In this document: piece by piece, positions 45,984-57,870 of the stretch | Layout: each line of letters begins with the position of its first letter | Position numbering within the stretch: the first letter of the stretch is position 1 | From: Apoderus coryli | Taxonomy: Eukaryota; Arthropoda; Insecta; Coleoptera; Attelabidae | Length of the DNA stretch: 64,000 nucleotides | NCBI GenBank assembly: GCA_911728435.2 | Contig: OU452201.1 | Coordinates: forward strand, 2,108,001 to 2,172,000 | Reading direction: 5' to 3' | Program-made: the position numbers and the translations under genes | The notes under the pieces: model-generated | Seen by the model: only the letters and a program-made list of their open reading frames with translations | Databases searched by the model: none | Told to the model about the DNA's origin: nothing

Positions 45984-48900
45984 TTATGCAGCGACGACTA
46001 CTTTTGTTTGTTGGCCAATCTTTTGGCTCATGTTAATTTTATCACCCAAACTTAACGCCATACCCTGGAAAAAGTTACAACTCTCAACTTTAGGATGGAT
46101 CAAAATATCGTTATTACTTACTTGACTTTTAGCTCTAATCCTTATATGACCTTGCACCGGTGCATCTGGTTTATTGAAAGGTTTCTCAATACTTAAGTTC
46201 GCCAAAGCATCTTCACCAAATATCGATTTCGCGTATAAATTCGCCGCCATAAATCCACATTGACCTGACAAAGCTTTTTCCGGGGTCAGACATTTCATAT
46301 TAGTACTTTTTATCAGATGCTGAAACAATAACCTGTGAAACAATACTTAAAACAAATGATAACTGTCATTATTACTTGCAAGAAATCTGACAACTCTGTC
46401 AAAGGTGTATTAACTGTCACTTTATTTTCCCATTCAAACTCCGCCCACATACGCATGAATTCCGCATCTGAACACGAACCTGGTACAATATAATCCATGA
46501 TATCTATATGAATATCGTTTAGCACTACCACATTACGGTCTGAAGCGGCTCCAGTAACGTCATATACAATGTTGCCAAATATTATACCATTTTCCGTTGA
46601 AGCGACCTAGAGAAAGACTCCGCTTAGATTAACGCTGAAATCGAACTTATTACACTCACCTTAACGTTTGCTTTAATATTACAGAAATCTTTCGGTGCCA
46701 TAACGACTGGTTGTGGTTTTTCCACTAGTTTCAGATCACCCAACGTAGCCAATTCCAACGTGCAATTCTGTAATGTGTCATTGGTTTGATTAACAATCAA
46801 CACATCCAAAACAATGTCATATTGATTAACGTGCACATATGCTTCAGCGTAGACAGGATCAGAGAAGCCTGTTAATTGTGTCACTTTATTTAACTTGTTG
46901 ACGCCAGTGCTGCCATCAATTCCAGAACCTAAAAAATATCAAGCAGGTTGAGTGAAGGTCGAGTGACAAAGTATCGGTTTTTCACCTCTGCCGCCGATGA
47001 CAGCTTGTGACAATGAGGATTCAAACATATTTTCACCCAATTCACCACCTCGATCTGTCTCTAACTGCATAAAACTGATTGGATCATCAGTTTGAATAAC
47101 ATTTCCTGTTTTCTCTTTAGCTTTCTGGTGAGCTGTTTCTTCCTGTTCTTTGGCCGAAAGCATCTCGCCGAGGGCTTTTCTGCACAACGCAGTGAATATT
47201 TCTATGACAGTAGCTGAACGATCTGATAGGACGCGCAGACAGAAAAGTATATGATCCTTATCATCGTTTGTAATAGCCTTTTTCGGTAAACCTGTGCATC
47301 AGAAATAATAATTCAAGTACGCTGAACTGCAAATGATTTGGACACTAACCTGACTGCCCGAGATGTAAAATTCCAGCCATCATAAGCATTATTTCAGCAT
47401 CGAAACGATTTTGTTTCGATGTTGGTACCGATTTTCCATACCGAAGTCCCAATTTTGTTAAGGTCGATGCCAATGAAGCCCCAATAAAGAAATCACCATC
47501 CATTAGATACTGTCTCAGTGGAGGACGACTCTCCTTTTTCGATTTTCTGCATGACAAACAGTTATTATTATAGACAACAAGACGTTTTTGCCGACATCTA
47601 GGGTCAGCAGGCAATATGCCCGGTGAAATACAGTTCACAAACGATGGCCGGACGCAGACACACCCGAATTCCCTAGCGGGAGGCTCTATTAATGAATTCC
47701 TTGTTACATTATCTATTAGTTATGTTGACAATTTGTTTTGGCGACATCTAGTGTGAGCAGGCGTGTGTGAACTGTGTTTCACCGGGCATATTGCCTACTG
47801 ATGGGTTTCAGTGCACTTAGCAACTGAGGGCAATGAGAGAGCGAAGCAAAAAAGTTCTCTGATGCCTCGTAAGCTAGTCTGGATTGTCTGAAAGAAGCTT
47901 TTGAAAATCTGCGCCAAAAACCAGCACCAGAGAAACAGGAACATTGGCATTACTGGAGTCTACAGGGTACAGGCTTGCTCCAGATTGGGTTGCAGTAAAA
48001 CAGGAGACTTTTGTCGAACGTACCCTCTTAAAATAGACAAAAGCTAAATCAAGCAACTTACTGAACAGTATTGAAAGCGGATTGTGTTGCATAAGTTCCA
48101 TCCGATGTCACCAGCGTAGTGACAACTTGTTGGCCACCTGTTTCAACTGGATTTTCTTCAACATCGCCTTGAGTTAGTCGATTTTCTGCAGCTACTAGCG
48201 AACCCTCTCCAAGTGTATTACTAATCTCTTTAATCACAGCTTCGATGTCGTTAACGGATACTGAATATTCGCCTAGGATCCATAGTGCAGCGCGATGGAT
48301 TTTTACAGATTTGATGTCTTTAAATGATTCCAACAATTTCTGAAAATAGAATCATTAATAGTTTTACTCGCGAACCATTCCTAATACAGTACGATCAATA
48401 GATCGAAAGCACCAATTTTAATATGATGCGTTTTGCTTTTTGTTTCATTTACTGCACCGAGAGGTTCGGTACTATTTATGTTTACAGACTCCACTAGTAT
48501 TTCAATAGCTATGCCGTCGTTTCGATTCAATAGTTTCAGTATCAGTCCTTGTAGGACCGTATTAGAGAAGTTTTACAGAGCAGAGATGTATTGGGAAATT
48601 TCCTCGCATAATTTACAAAATTATTAATTATAAAATGTTGCGTACCTCAATAATTAACGGTTGCAAGTTGCTGAACTTTTCAACAGCCTCCCGAATAAAC
48701 ACCAAAACATCCGCAGCGGCCAGCTCATTAGTATCAGAGAGAAATTCCACTAAAACCGGTATAACTGTGGCAGCAACATCCGGAAATTTAATACAACACG
48801 AATGCAGCGTTCTAACAAGCAACTGTCGGTACTTCCCCGTATCTTCATGCTCCACATCAACTGTTTTGGAAACTTCTTTCTTCAGCACAAGCACCATTTC

Positions 48901-50028
48901 CTCGATATTACGCGACGATACAAGTTCCATGGCGAGATTAAGGGTTTTTTTGCGTACCTCCAGATCAGGACTAGCTAGTACGCGTAAAATATCCATAACA
49001 AGTTCTTGAAGAACTTTCTCATGCGTGGGATGATCTTTAAGTGCAATTAATCGATCAAGCACGATTAGTTTAACGTTATTATCGCTTTCTTTAATGATCA
49101 AATCGATATAACAACTTGCTGCAGCCCTAATAGCTGTTGGAGCATTTGAGAGAGTTACTAGAGTACCTGCGGCTTCGTACCGAACAGCTGGGCTACTAGA
49201 ATTCAATAAATTGTAAATACATCGAATAAACCTTGAACGTTCATTCGGATTTGTGTGACACACTTTGTAAATCAACTCAACAATCACCAATTGCAGTATA
49301 TCACCAAACGAAGTAACCTGGTCTAAGCATGAAGCTAAATAAGACAATGCACGGTCCTGATCTGCATGTAGTAGCATTAGAAATGCATTACGTTTACACG
49401 ACATATCTTGCTCGCCATCCAAATACTTCGAAATCAATTCAGGTGCATCTGGGATTAGGAACTCAAAATTGCGATATATTGTAAATATCGCTAATACAGC
49501 ATTTCTTCGCACATAACTATGTCTATGCTCCAAACAAGCACGTATAGACGGCATCAAAGGCTCAAGTAGTTCGGGTTCTTTAAGTTTGCATAGGAATCTC
49601 AACGTAGATCCTCGTAAAAACTCATTGGGATGTTGTAGATCTTTACGATAAGCGTCGCAAACTAAAATCATTTCTTGTAGTAGTTTACCGTCTGGTGTAG
49701 TCTTAGGGACAATCTCCCAAAAGATTAGTAATAGTTTCTTCGCCATATGGTCTTGAAGTGGTAACACGTATCGGATGACAATCATTAGCAGCCCTGGTGG
49801 CAAGCGTTCACCAGCCAAAATCATGTGAATGGTTTTTTTTAGAGCTTCAACTTTTTGTTTCACATCACCTTTTTCTAAAGCAATATATAACAATAGGTAA
49901 ATAGTTATTCTAATGTAAATAATTCGAGAGTACCTACCTAGATTATCTTTTAATTGAATTTCATTATAGGGCTCCGAATCAGTTGGTATGTTTATAAGGG
50001 TATAACATGGCTGTTCAACTGCAGCCAT
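45984..50028 (-). CDS. betaCOP: coatomer subunit beta (beta-COP)
   Basis: Beta-COP is a core part of the COPI vesicle coat that acts in Golgi-to-ER and intra-Golgi transport. Exons (minus, 5' to 3'): 50,028-49,938; 49,874-48,646; 48,339-48,062; 47,546-47,350; 47,291-46,986; 46,928-46,660; 46,606-46,376; 46,319-46,122; 46,064-45,984. All phases agree and give 959 residues, close to the 953 of human COPB1. The N-terminus [20 protein letters not shown], the HEAT-like solenoid ([40 protein letters not shown]), the middle [20 protein letters not shown] and the C-terminal appendage ending [20 protein letters not shown] are all recognisable. The last intron (46,121-46,065) is only 57 bases, a multiple of three, and has no stop in frame. 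The start is the first Met, at the family N-terminus. Confidence 0.97.
47585..47810. repeat. inverted repeat in beta-COP intron 3
   Basis: CAATATGCCCGGTGAAATAC near 47,611 is inverted as GTTTCACCGGGCATATTG near 47,780, and CGACATCTAG occurs at both 47,592 and 47,743 in the same orientation. It is a small MITE-like or duplicated structure; open frames here are intronic. Confidence 0.65.
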
Positions 50029-50745
50029 ATTCGTAATTTTCGCTTAGTGGATTTAGAATACTTCTAACAATTAAATAATTAAGTTTTTTTTTAAACTATA
50101 TCGCAAAAATATTGAAATCACACACATAAACACAACATACGTGGTAATTGTAATGTCAATTGCTAAAATCGCTATAATTCACATCAGTTAAACTGATGTG
50201 AGAATATCGTCAGACTCACTTGTATCAGCCTCCTTAGCCATGAATGAAACGAAGATTGACTGTAAAAAGAACGCGTGAGTGAATGAAGTTCAATGAAAAG
50301 TAACTGATGTTTGGCATAAAAGGAAAGTGATATTAAAACAGCTGTCAGTTGTAATTTATGTAGCTAATATGGCTGCTTAAACTATCAAAACCCCTTTTTA
50401 GCAACAGTCGCAATCGGAAGATCACGTTTCTATCGATAGAAAAATGTGTTTAAATTTAATTGAAATTTATGAGTAGTTGTTTTACAGCAATAACCTGTGT
50501 AGACGAGAGAAACCGAGCGGGGTAAAGATTAATGCAACAATATGGCCGGTCCATAGTATATAGGGTCTATGCGTGCGACAAAAATATACCATGGACTGAC
50601 ATTGTCATCAAATAAGAGAGAGTACGAGTGGAAGTCACACCTCCTCTATAGTATTTGAACTCGGATTATACACACGCCGTTAACTCATTCGATATGCATA
50701 ATATTTTTAAATATAAATTAAATGAAACGAAAATTTATTTGTTTG
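50029..50745. promoter_or_regulatory. 5' flank of beta-COP
   Basis: Non-coding stretch between the beta-COP start and the ARV1 stop on the same strand. It should hold the beta-COP promoter; no specific element is recognisable. Confidence 0.4.
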
Positions 50746-51710
50746 TTAAATAATATTATGTAGTAATCCATATACAGAATATTTCACATAGTAAGAGGAA
50801 AATATTACCAACAAACTCCACACTCTTGGACAATCAGTCATTGCTAAAAAAATAACAGTATTTAAATATAGACGTCTAGTAAATGTGAGCACTTACCTTT
50901 GTAAGCTAATAACTGCGATAAACTGGTATATAAAGTAACAAAATGCAAGTGAAATTGGTGTATACGAGTATCCCAAATCACTGAAGGTAACAGCAAAAAC
51001 AATCCTGTGCTTGACAATGTTATAGTCTTACATATAAATGTAAAATTCATTTGCGTCTGTTTAACAAAATATTTCATGTATATCATTGTTAAAATGTATA
51101 CCATTAAAATGAAACAAAAAGTACCTATAAAACGTTTAAACGATATTCCCCAACAAAAATGGTACTATGTCAGGTAACTTACTCAAAGTTATTTTAAGAC
51201 ATATAAAGTAGAACTCCAAATCTTCAAAATTTATATCAAAATCTGATACATCTAAATCTGTATGATTTGGTTTTTGATTAGTAATATTTTCTACATCAAT
51301 TGTTGATATTTTCCAATTGGAATATGATTCTAACAATACCAATATAAGGGAAAGTTTCCAAAAATTCTAGAACCAAAATCAGATCAGGTTATTTCACTTT
51401 ATAAATTCAAAATAGAATACCTTGAATTCCAAATTTAATAAAACATGTCTATATGCCATAATTCTAAGCAAAATAAGATCTATAATTATTATAGCCAAAT
51501 CATATTCGATGTATTTATCTGCGGGAATCTTACAAACTTCCTAAAATCATATTTTAATATTCAAAAGGAGATAACCTGTGAAAAATTGCAACTAACACAA
51601 TTACACAATTTTAGGACTGATTCACTGTATTTTTTGTATAAACTGTGGACTTTTTTTCCACAATTAATACAGTAGAATTGGTTACTTAATTCCTGAACAG
51701 GATTACCCAT
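50746..51710 (-). CDS. ARV1: ARV1 lipid-homeostasis protein
   Basis: ARV1 is an ER membrane protein for sterol and GPI-precursor transport. Exons (minus): 51,710-51,576; 51,540-51,421; 51,366-51,183; 51,124-50,897; 50,843-50,746. All GT-AG, phases 0, 0, 1, 1; the product has 254 residues, near the usual 250-270. The N-terminal zinc-binding motif is FYCINCGKKVHSLYKKYSES followed by VLKLCNCVSC, the signature of the Arv1 family. Next comes KYIEYDLAIIIIDLILLRIM and AYRHVLLN, the conserved first membrane region. The C-terminal half has two or three hydrophobic segments (FCFILMVYILTMIYM, LSSTGLFLLLPSVIW). The gene is compact, introns 35-59 bp, and is read away from pyruvate kinase. Confidence 0.93.
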
Positions 51711-52065
51711 TTTGAATTCTAACCCAACTTTTTAAAATAAACAATAAACAATAGAAACTTATAGATGTAGAATGTAGATTGTATAGATCGACGATACCTC
51801 CCACTACCAGCAGATAACCCATCGAAGTACGATATCGATGAGATAACCGAATGGATGAATCTAACAAGTTGCAACTTCTTCAAATTTTCTTTGCTTTGTA
51901 GTAATTAATTATCAGCCGCCGATAAAAAAAATAAATGATATGTATTTTCTTTTTATCAATGACCTTTTGATATAGGTATTTATAATTCGCAAATCCAGTT
52001 CGACAACATATTTTTGTCAGTACATTATTGCCGAGAGAGTACAACATTCTTAATTAGTTATAAAA
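51711..52065. promoter_or_regulatory. head-to-head promoter region of ARV1 and pyruvate kinase
   Basis: ARV1 (minus) and the upstream pyruvate kinase exon (plus) start 355 bases apart, so the two genes probably share a bidirectional promoter. A TCAGTACATT initiator-like sequence lies at 52,018. Confidence 0.5.
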
Positions 52066-55000
52066 ATGAAAGCCATAGAGCGAATTGGCCCGGTAAGTAT
52101 TTTATACTTAGCATTCTGGTGAAATAAAACAAGGATGTAGGTACGTACTCGAAATAACTATCAAAAACCTCGTGATTATTTAAGTAGATTTGGATAAGTA
52201 CTTAAATCCTTCACAATTTTAGAGAAAATTTGATTATATTTCCATATAATATTATTATAAGATGAAATAAATTTATTTCGCTATTTCTCAAGCATAGACA
52301 CGTATTATCGACAACACTGTCTTTCATTTTGCACACCTTTTATCTTTTATCATACGGCAAACGGTTTAGGGCCTATTTGCACCACAAGTATTTAGTTTCT
52401 GTCTTTTTATATTATTTTTCCAATTATTTTTCCAACCCAACAGTCAAACTATTACAAAAAAATCCTTGTAGGTAGATCAAGCAACAAAATATAACAAAAC
52501 GAAAGAGGTACGAAATTATTTTAATTTACAACAACACGATAACAACATAACATGTATATCCGCCTTAACAATTAACACCACATAGTTTGATTTGACCTTA
52601 TTCGCCCTCTAAAATCAGCCCATTTAACTTTATAGAATAGAAATTCTCAATCTGATACCGGCTAATTTCGTAATAACTTTTCTACAAAAAATCTATTAAC
52701 TAATCCATTGATACTGTGTCTAAGGTGAGTACTTACATGCATAAATACTAATTTTAAAAGAATCAATAATTATTAAGCTTTTTCCAAGTCGTCATAAAGA
52801 TTTTTTTATAGGTATCTACCTATCTATTTATGTAAGAAACCACAATGATTTTGTATTAATTAGATCGTATTAATTATTATTATTATTTATTCATTTCATT
52901 TTCGGGACGTCCTTTGTACAATGTTTAATACAGTCTTGTTACTTGTCAAAAAATGACAGGTTCAAAATCGTATGTCAGTATTTACCTAATTCTACGTGAT
53001 TTTTCCGTACATTTAATTTTGCGTAAGAAGAGGTATGTGTGATTAGTTTCTCTTTATAATAGGTATATTGATTCAATTTAAAAAGCTACTCACTGTATTA
53101 TCCAAATTAATTGTTAGAAAAGTATGAAACAAAACTAGCTACATTGGTGTGGTCTAGCTATTAAAATAATTATTGACGAATAAAATCAATATAAAACTTG
53201 TACTGCTTCGTTACGTTTGAGTTGTCATGTCTATTTAGAAAACTAAATGAAACTTTACAACTATACTGTCTGAAAAATTACAAAATTATGTACAAACTGG
53301 TAGGAGTATAATATGCGAAAGAAAAACTATTTTAAGAAAGGAAAACTTGGTGGGAAATGTGCGTACATTGTTATGCAATTTATCCGGGATGACTTTGGGG
53401 ATGTCAGTGCAAATTTATACCGTGTTGAGTCGCAAGGCCGCTCCAATTTTTACGAATCTCCATAGAAAAATGGTCTGGACAACTATTAATGAACTCGTTA
53501 ACAATGTGGAGGTGGTTACAAAAGCTTTATAACATTTTTTTTGCATAAAATGATATTTTGACGTAAATGACGTTTATCCTTTCATTTTAGTGTTATTGTT
53601 ACTAGATTTTATTGTTAGGGGTGTTAGTTTTTTTAAATAATTATTATATAGTGATATATTATATTTTTTTAAATATCTTTAGATGAGTGCCAACGTATTA
53701 CCCAACCAGCTTCAAGCGGCTGCTGCCGTAACGCATCTGGATCACATTTGTGAACTGGATATTAATTCCAAAGCTTCCTTTGTGAGATTGAGTGGCATAA
53801 TATGTACCATTGGTAAGTGACAAGTTGTTTCAAAGCCTGCTTAGATATTATGTTTGAAGTAATGCGAGAATTAATTTGGGAATTAAAAATGTATTTCTTA
53901 TTTGAATATGTTGAACTTTTAGGACCGGCTTCAAGAGATCCCGCTATTCTCGAGAAAATGATGGAAGTGGGCATGAATGTTGCACGTTTAAATTTTTCTC
54001 ACGGTTCTCATGAATACCATGGTGAGACAATTAAAAATATCAGGACAGCTGTGGACAATTACAGTAAAAAAATTGGTATGCGTTATCCATTGGCTATTGC
54101 ATTAGATACAAAAGGACCCGAAATCCGTACTGGCTTGCTCGAAGGGGTAAATTGATTTTTTTTCTTTAATTGAAATGGAAATTAATTGAGAAATTGTGTT
54201 GCTAGGGTGGTTCAGCCGAAATTGAATTGAAAAAAGGTGAAACAATCAAATTAACAACGGACAAGGCATATGCTGAGAAAGGAAACAAAGACACTGTTTA
54301 TGTGGATTATGACAATATTCAAAAAGTTGTTAAAGTAGGCAACCGAATATACGTGGATGACGGTTTGATATCGTTGGTATGCAACAACATTCAGGGTACT
54401 GTGTTGGCATGTACTATTGAAAATGGTGGTATGTTGGGAAGCCGCAAAGGTAAGATAAAACCTTTAAAGGTGTGATGAATATATAGATTCGTAAAATATT
54501 TTGTTTCTTATAGGTGTGAATCTGCCTGGTGTGCCAGTTGATCTGCCTGCTGTCTCAGAAAAAGACAAATCTGACTTGGTATTTGGTGTCGAACAAGGTG
54601 TTGATATGGTTTTCGCGTCTTTCATTAGAAATGGTTCAGCCTTATCTGAAATCAGAGGCATTTTAGGCGAGAAAGGTCGCAATATTTTGATTATATCAAA
54701 AATTGAAAACCAGCAAGGTAAATATTAGCTAATTAAAAGGATTTCATGTCCGTAAATATAATAAATGAAAATAATTTCGTGGCAAAGCGGACTAAAATGT
54801 TGGTTTTACCTACACAAGGAATTTTGTTTAATTTAGCAGGGCCCCAGTCTAATTCAATAGAACCAGACCGAGGCATGGGTCGACAGATACTGACGAATTC
54901 GTTTCGCTCTTGTTATGAGCTCGTCAGAGTACCATAGTGGCTACCCATCTACAAATATCGGCCTGCATTTAAGCACAATAGGATACACAACAGTAGACAC

Positions 55001-56451
55001 ATGTAAACACGTATCATCTACATGTACATAGTAATGCATATCCCATACCATGCAGAGGCCGAACAAAATTCCTTGTGTAGGTAAAACCAACATTTTAGTC
55101 CGCTTTGCCACGAAATTATTTTCGTAAATATTAGCATTCATTTAGAATTTTGAAGTTGAAGTAGTTATAAAATCTATCACGAAAACCGAAGATCTATTAA
55201 GAGGACGTAATCGTCTCAAGAACAATAAAATATGGTTACTAGGCACATAATTTGTTTTCATATGTGGATTTTATCCAGGTATGCAGAATTTGGATGAAAT
55301 TATCGAGGCCTCCGACGGAATTATGGTAGCACGTGGTGATTTAGGTATCGAAATTCCCACGGAAAAGGTATTTTTAGCTCAAAAGGGTATGATTGCACGT
55401 TGTAACAAAGCTGGGAAACCCGTCATTTGTGCTACACAAATGTTGGAATCTATGGTAAAGAAACCCCGTCCAACTAGAGCTGAAAGTTCTGATGTAGCCA
55501 ATGCAATCCTCGATGGCGCTGACTGTGTCATGTTGTCTGGTGAAACAGCTAAAGGTGACTACCCATTGGAGTGTGTATCGACAATGGCAAGCATCTGCAA
55601 GGAGGCTGAAGCCGCTGTATGGCAGAAGCAGTTGTTTATTGATCTTTCAACACAGGTAAGATAGAAAGGCAGTTACGCCATCTTGCTATAAAAGTTAGCC
55701 TTGTTCTAAGTAAAATTTCTTACTATAGGTTGCACCTCCAGTGGAGGTGGCTCACACTGTTGCCATAGCTGCTGTAGAAGCTTCTTCGAAATGTTTCGCC
55801 GCTGCTATCATAGTGATTACTACATCCGGCAGATCAGCACATTTGATTTCGAAATATCGGCCACGATGTCCGGTAATTGCTGTCACACGAAACCATCAAA
55901 CTGCTAGACAAGCTCATTTGTACCGAGCTATTTTACCGTTAATCTATGAAAGTAAGTTGCGTTTATGTTTATTTTAATTCTTATCAAAGTTTTATCAATT
56001 TCATGACATCACCTAGAGCCTCCTAGAGCCCTAAAATCGGCCCTGGGCTTAATTTTTAAAACTCTCTTTTTTTGTAACCTAAAAACCTTCACATCCAGTA
56101 AACATTTGGCATTTTCCGATGTGCCCAACCTTGAAGAAACTCTCATGGTCTTGGTCTTTTGCAATATCATCAATTGCAGATTCTATTTTCACTTTGCCTA
56201 TGTTGCTTTTACCATATCTATACTACACTGATTTTGAACTAATTTTAGATGACCGTTTGGAGGACTGGTTGAGGGATGTAGATGCTCGCGTAAACTTTGG
56301 TATTACATTCGGAAAATCGAAGAATTTCATTAAAACCGGTGATCCGGTGGTGGTTGTAACCGGGTGGAAGCAGGGCTCCGGTTTCACCAATACCATGCGC
56401 ATTGTGTATGTATCAGATGAGGAGCAAAGTTTTTGTGCTGCTTATTCTTAA
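52066..56451 (+). CDS. PyK: pyruvate kinase
   Basis: Pyruvate kinase makes ATP and pyruvate from phosphoenolpyruvate, the last step of glycolysis in the cytosol. Main exons: 53,683-53,812; 53,923-54,146; 54,206-54,449; 54,514-54,717; 55,279-55,655; 55,729-55,951; 56,249-56,451, giving 534 residues from MSANVLPNQ. Recognisable blocks: [42 protein letters not shown], the active-site region [17 protein letters not shown] and [41 protein letters not shown], and the allosteric C-terminal domain ([32 protein letters not shown]). An upstream exon, 52,066-52,092 (MKAIERIGP, then GTAAGT), reads in frame into the first main exon and would give an N-terminal variant nine residues longer. Either Met may be used. 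The gene is intact. Confidence 0.96.
54757..55140. mobile_element. foldback MITE in pyruvate kinase intron 5
   Basis: The arm GAAAATAATTTCGTGGCAAA...GGAATTTTGTT at 54,767-54,830 is repeated inverted, nearly perfectly, at 55,064-55,128. The roughly 230-base centre is non-coding. Short open frames that span the arms on either strand are artefacts. Confidence 0.9.
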
Positions 56452-57870
56452 ATATTAAATAACAGTATAAAAATAATATACTTGTAATGTAGCATGTATA
56501 ATAATAACATGAATAACTTACCAACTAATATTTACGTATTTATTTTTGGGATATACTAATTTAAATTAAACAGTATTGTGAATGATTATTAATATATATT
56601 GAATAAAATACTAGGTATTATTTGTGCTTTTTGTGTCACGTCTTATTGTCTTTGCTTCAATTTGGTGGTTTGGTTTCATTCTAATTTATGGATGGTGGAG
56701 GAATCGATTAATGGAACTGCGTTATATTAAACTGCTACAACGTGGTGTTTTAAACCAAGTATGTGTAATATGTATAGTAGAATTAACTTTAACTTATTAG
56801 CGTTATTCATAATATCAATTTGCAATTAACTAGAGCCTGCCATTTATATTCATTGAAATCATGACATATGTCATTCATTGAAATGCAAAACACAGATCAG
56901 AGAAGATTCAGAAAAGCCTTAGGCTCATTCGATCTTCCTTTTATAAAAAATGCAAGTGAGCTGAGGAGTAACTGATCATGTCACATCAGCCCAGCTGATC
57001 TGTGTTTGTAGAAGGATAAGGACTTTTCACCATTTTTAAATTCACTATTATACCTATGTCTAATAATTTTCTTTTTCAGTGTTGTGGAATAACTATCATC
57101 CAGGCTTTACTAAAAATATAATTATTAATTGAAAAGAAATTATTTAAATTGATTATTAGGTGTTGTGTTATTATTTATTTATGTAAATCCAATTTATAAT
57201 ATAATAAAGTAAAATGTATCTTATAAAAATTTAAATAAATTGTGTTTTCGTAAAATAATTTTTGTGAAATAGATGTTTATCAAGAATCTCATGAGGTGCT
57301 GCAATTGTCACCTCTTAAGATTTATTCTGTGGCTAGATCATTGTGTCCCAAAGAGGTTTAATACTATTTTGTATTATACCTACATTTTTGATATTTTGGC
57401 CTCTTCCTATTTAGCATATCTTTGGCCTTCAAAAACTTGTTTTATACAGAGATATATCTATATCTCTGGTTTTATATAGGCTACGGTTGTCCAACTTGAA
57501 TAAGCAAGAATTAAATATGTTTTACAGAAATTTGGAAAGTCTATCATCAATAATGAATATAATTTTCCGTTGTCGAAAAAAAAAGAAGTCGAAATTTGAA
57601 ATCTGGCAATGTAGGAATGTTTACTGATTTAACCGCAATTCCACAAATCTCTTCCCACTTCACTTCATTATAAATTTAATGTCAAGGTTATATTAAAATA
57701 TTGTATATTTTAATTACCTAAAAATATACCATACATTTTTACTTTTTACATATTATTGTTTAAAATTAAGATAAAATATTCTAATACCAGTTAATGATGA
57801 ATATATAATTGCTGTTAACGTGACGTATTTATTTAAACCAATGTCATAACCTCATAACTACTAATCATAA
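56452..57870. other. intergenic: PyK 3' UTR and original 5' flank of MPC1
   Basis: Candidate polyadenylation signals for pyruvate kinase (AATAAA) occur at 56,603. A 13-bp perfect inverted repeat (AAACACAGATCAG at 56,889 against CTGATCTGTGTTT at 56,994) marks a small repeat. Sequence just left of 57,871 is the original upstream DNA of MPC1 before the hAT insertion. Confidence 0.45.

Noticed and set aside
47874..48101. 75-codon minus-strand frame in beta-COP
   Set aside because: Exon 3 splices directly to the exon at 47,546 with matching phase and the conserved [14 protein letters not shown] sequence, so this frame is intronic.
53347..53532. 61-codon frame ([14 protein letters not shown]...)
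   Set aside because: It is in the first pyruvate kinase intron, matches no family I know, and lacks a clear acceptor; could be a transposon scrap.
54746..55141. frames of 63-66 codons on both strands in the pyruvate kinase intron
   Set aside because: They encode the same peptide from the two inverted arms of a MITE.
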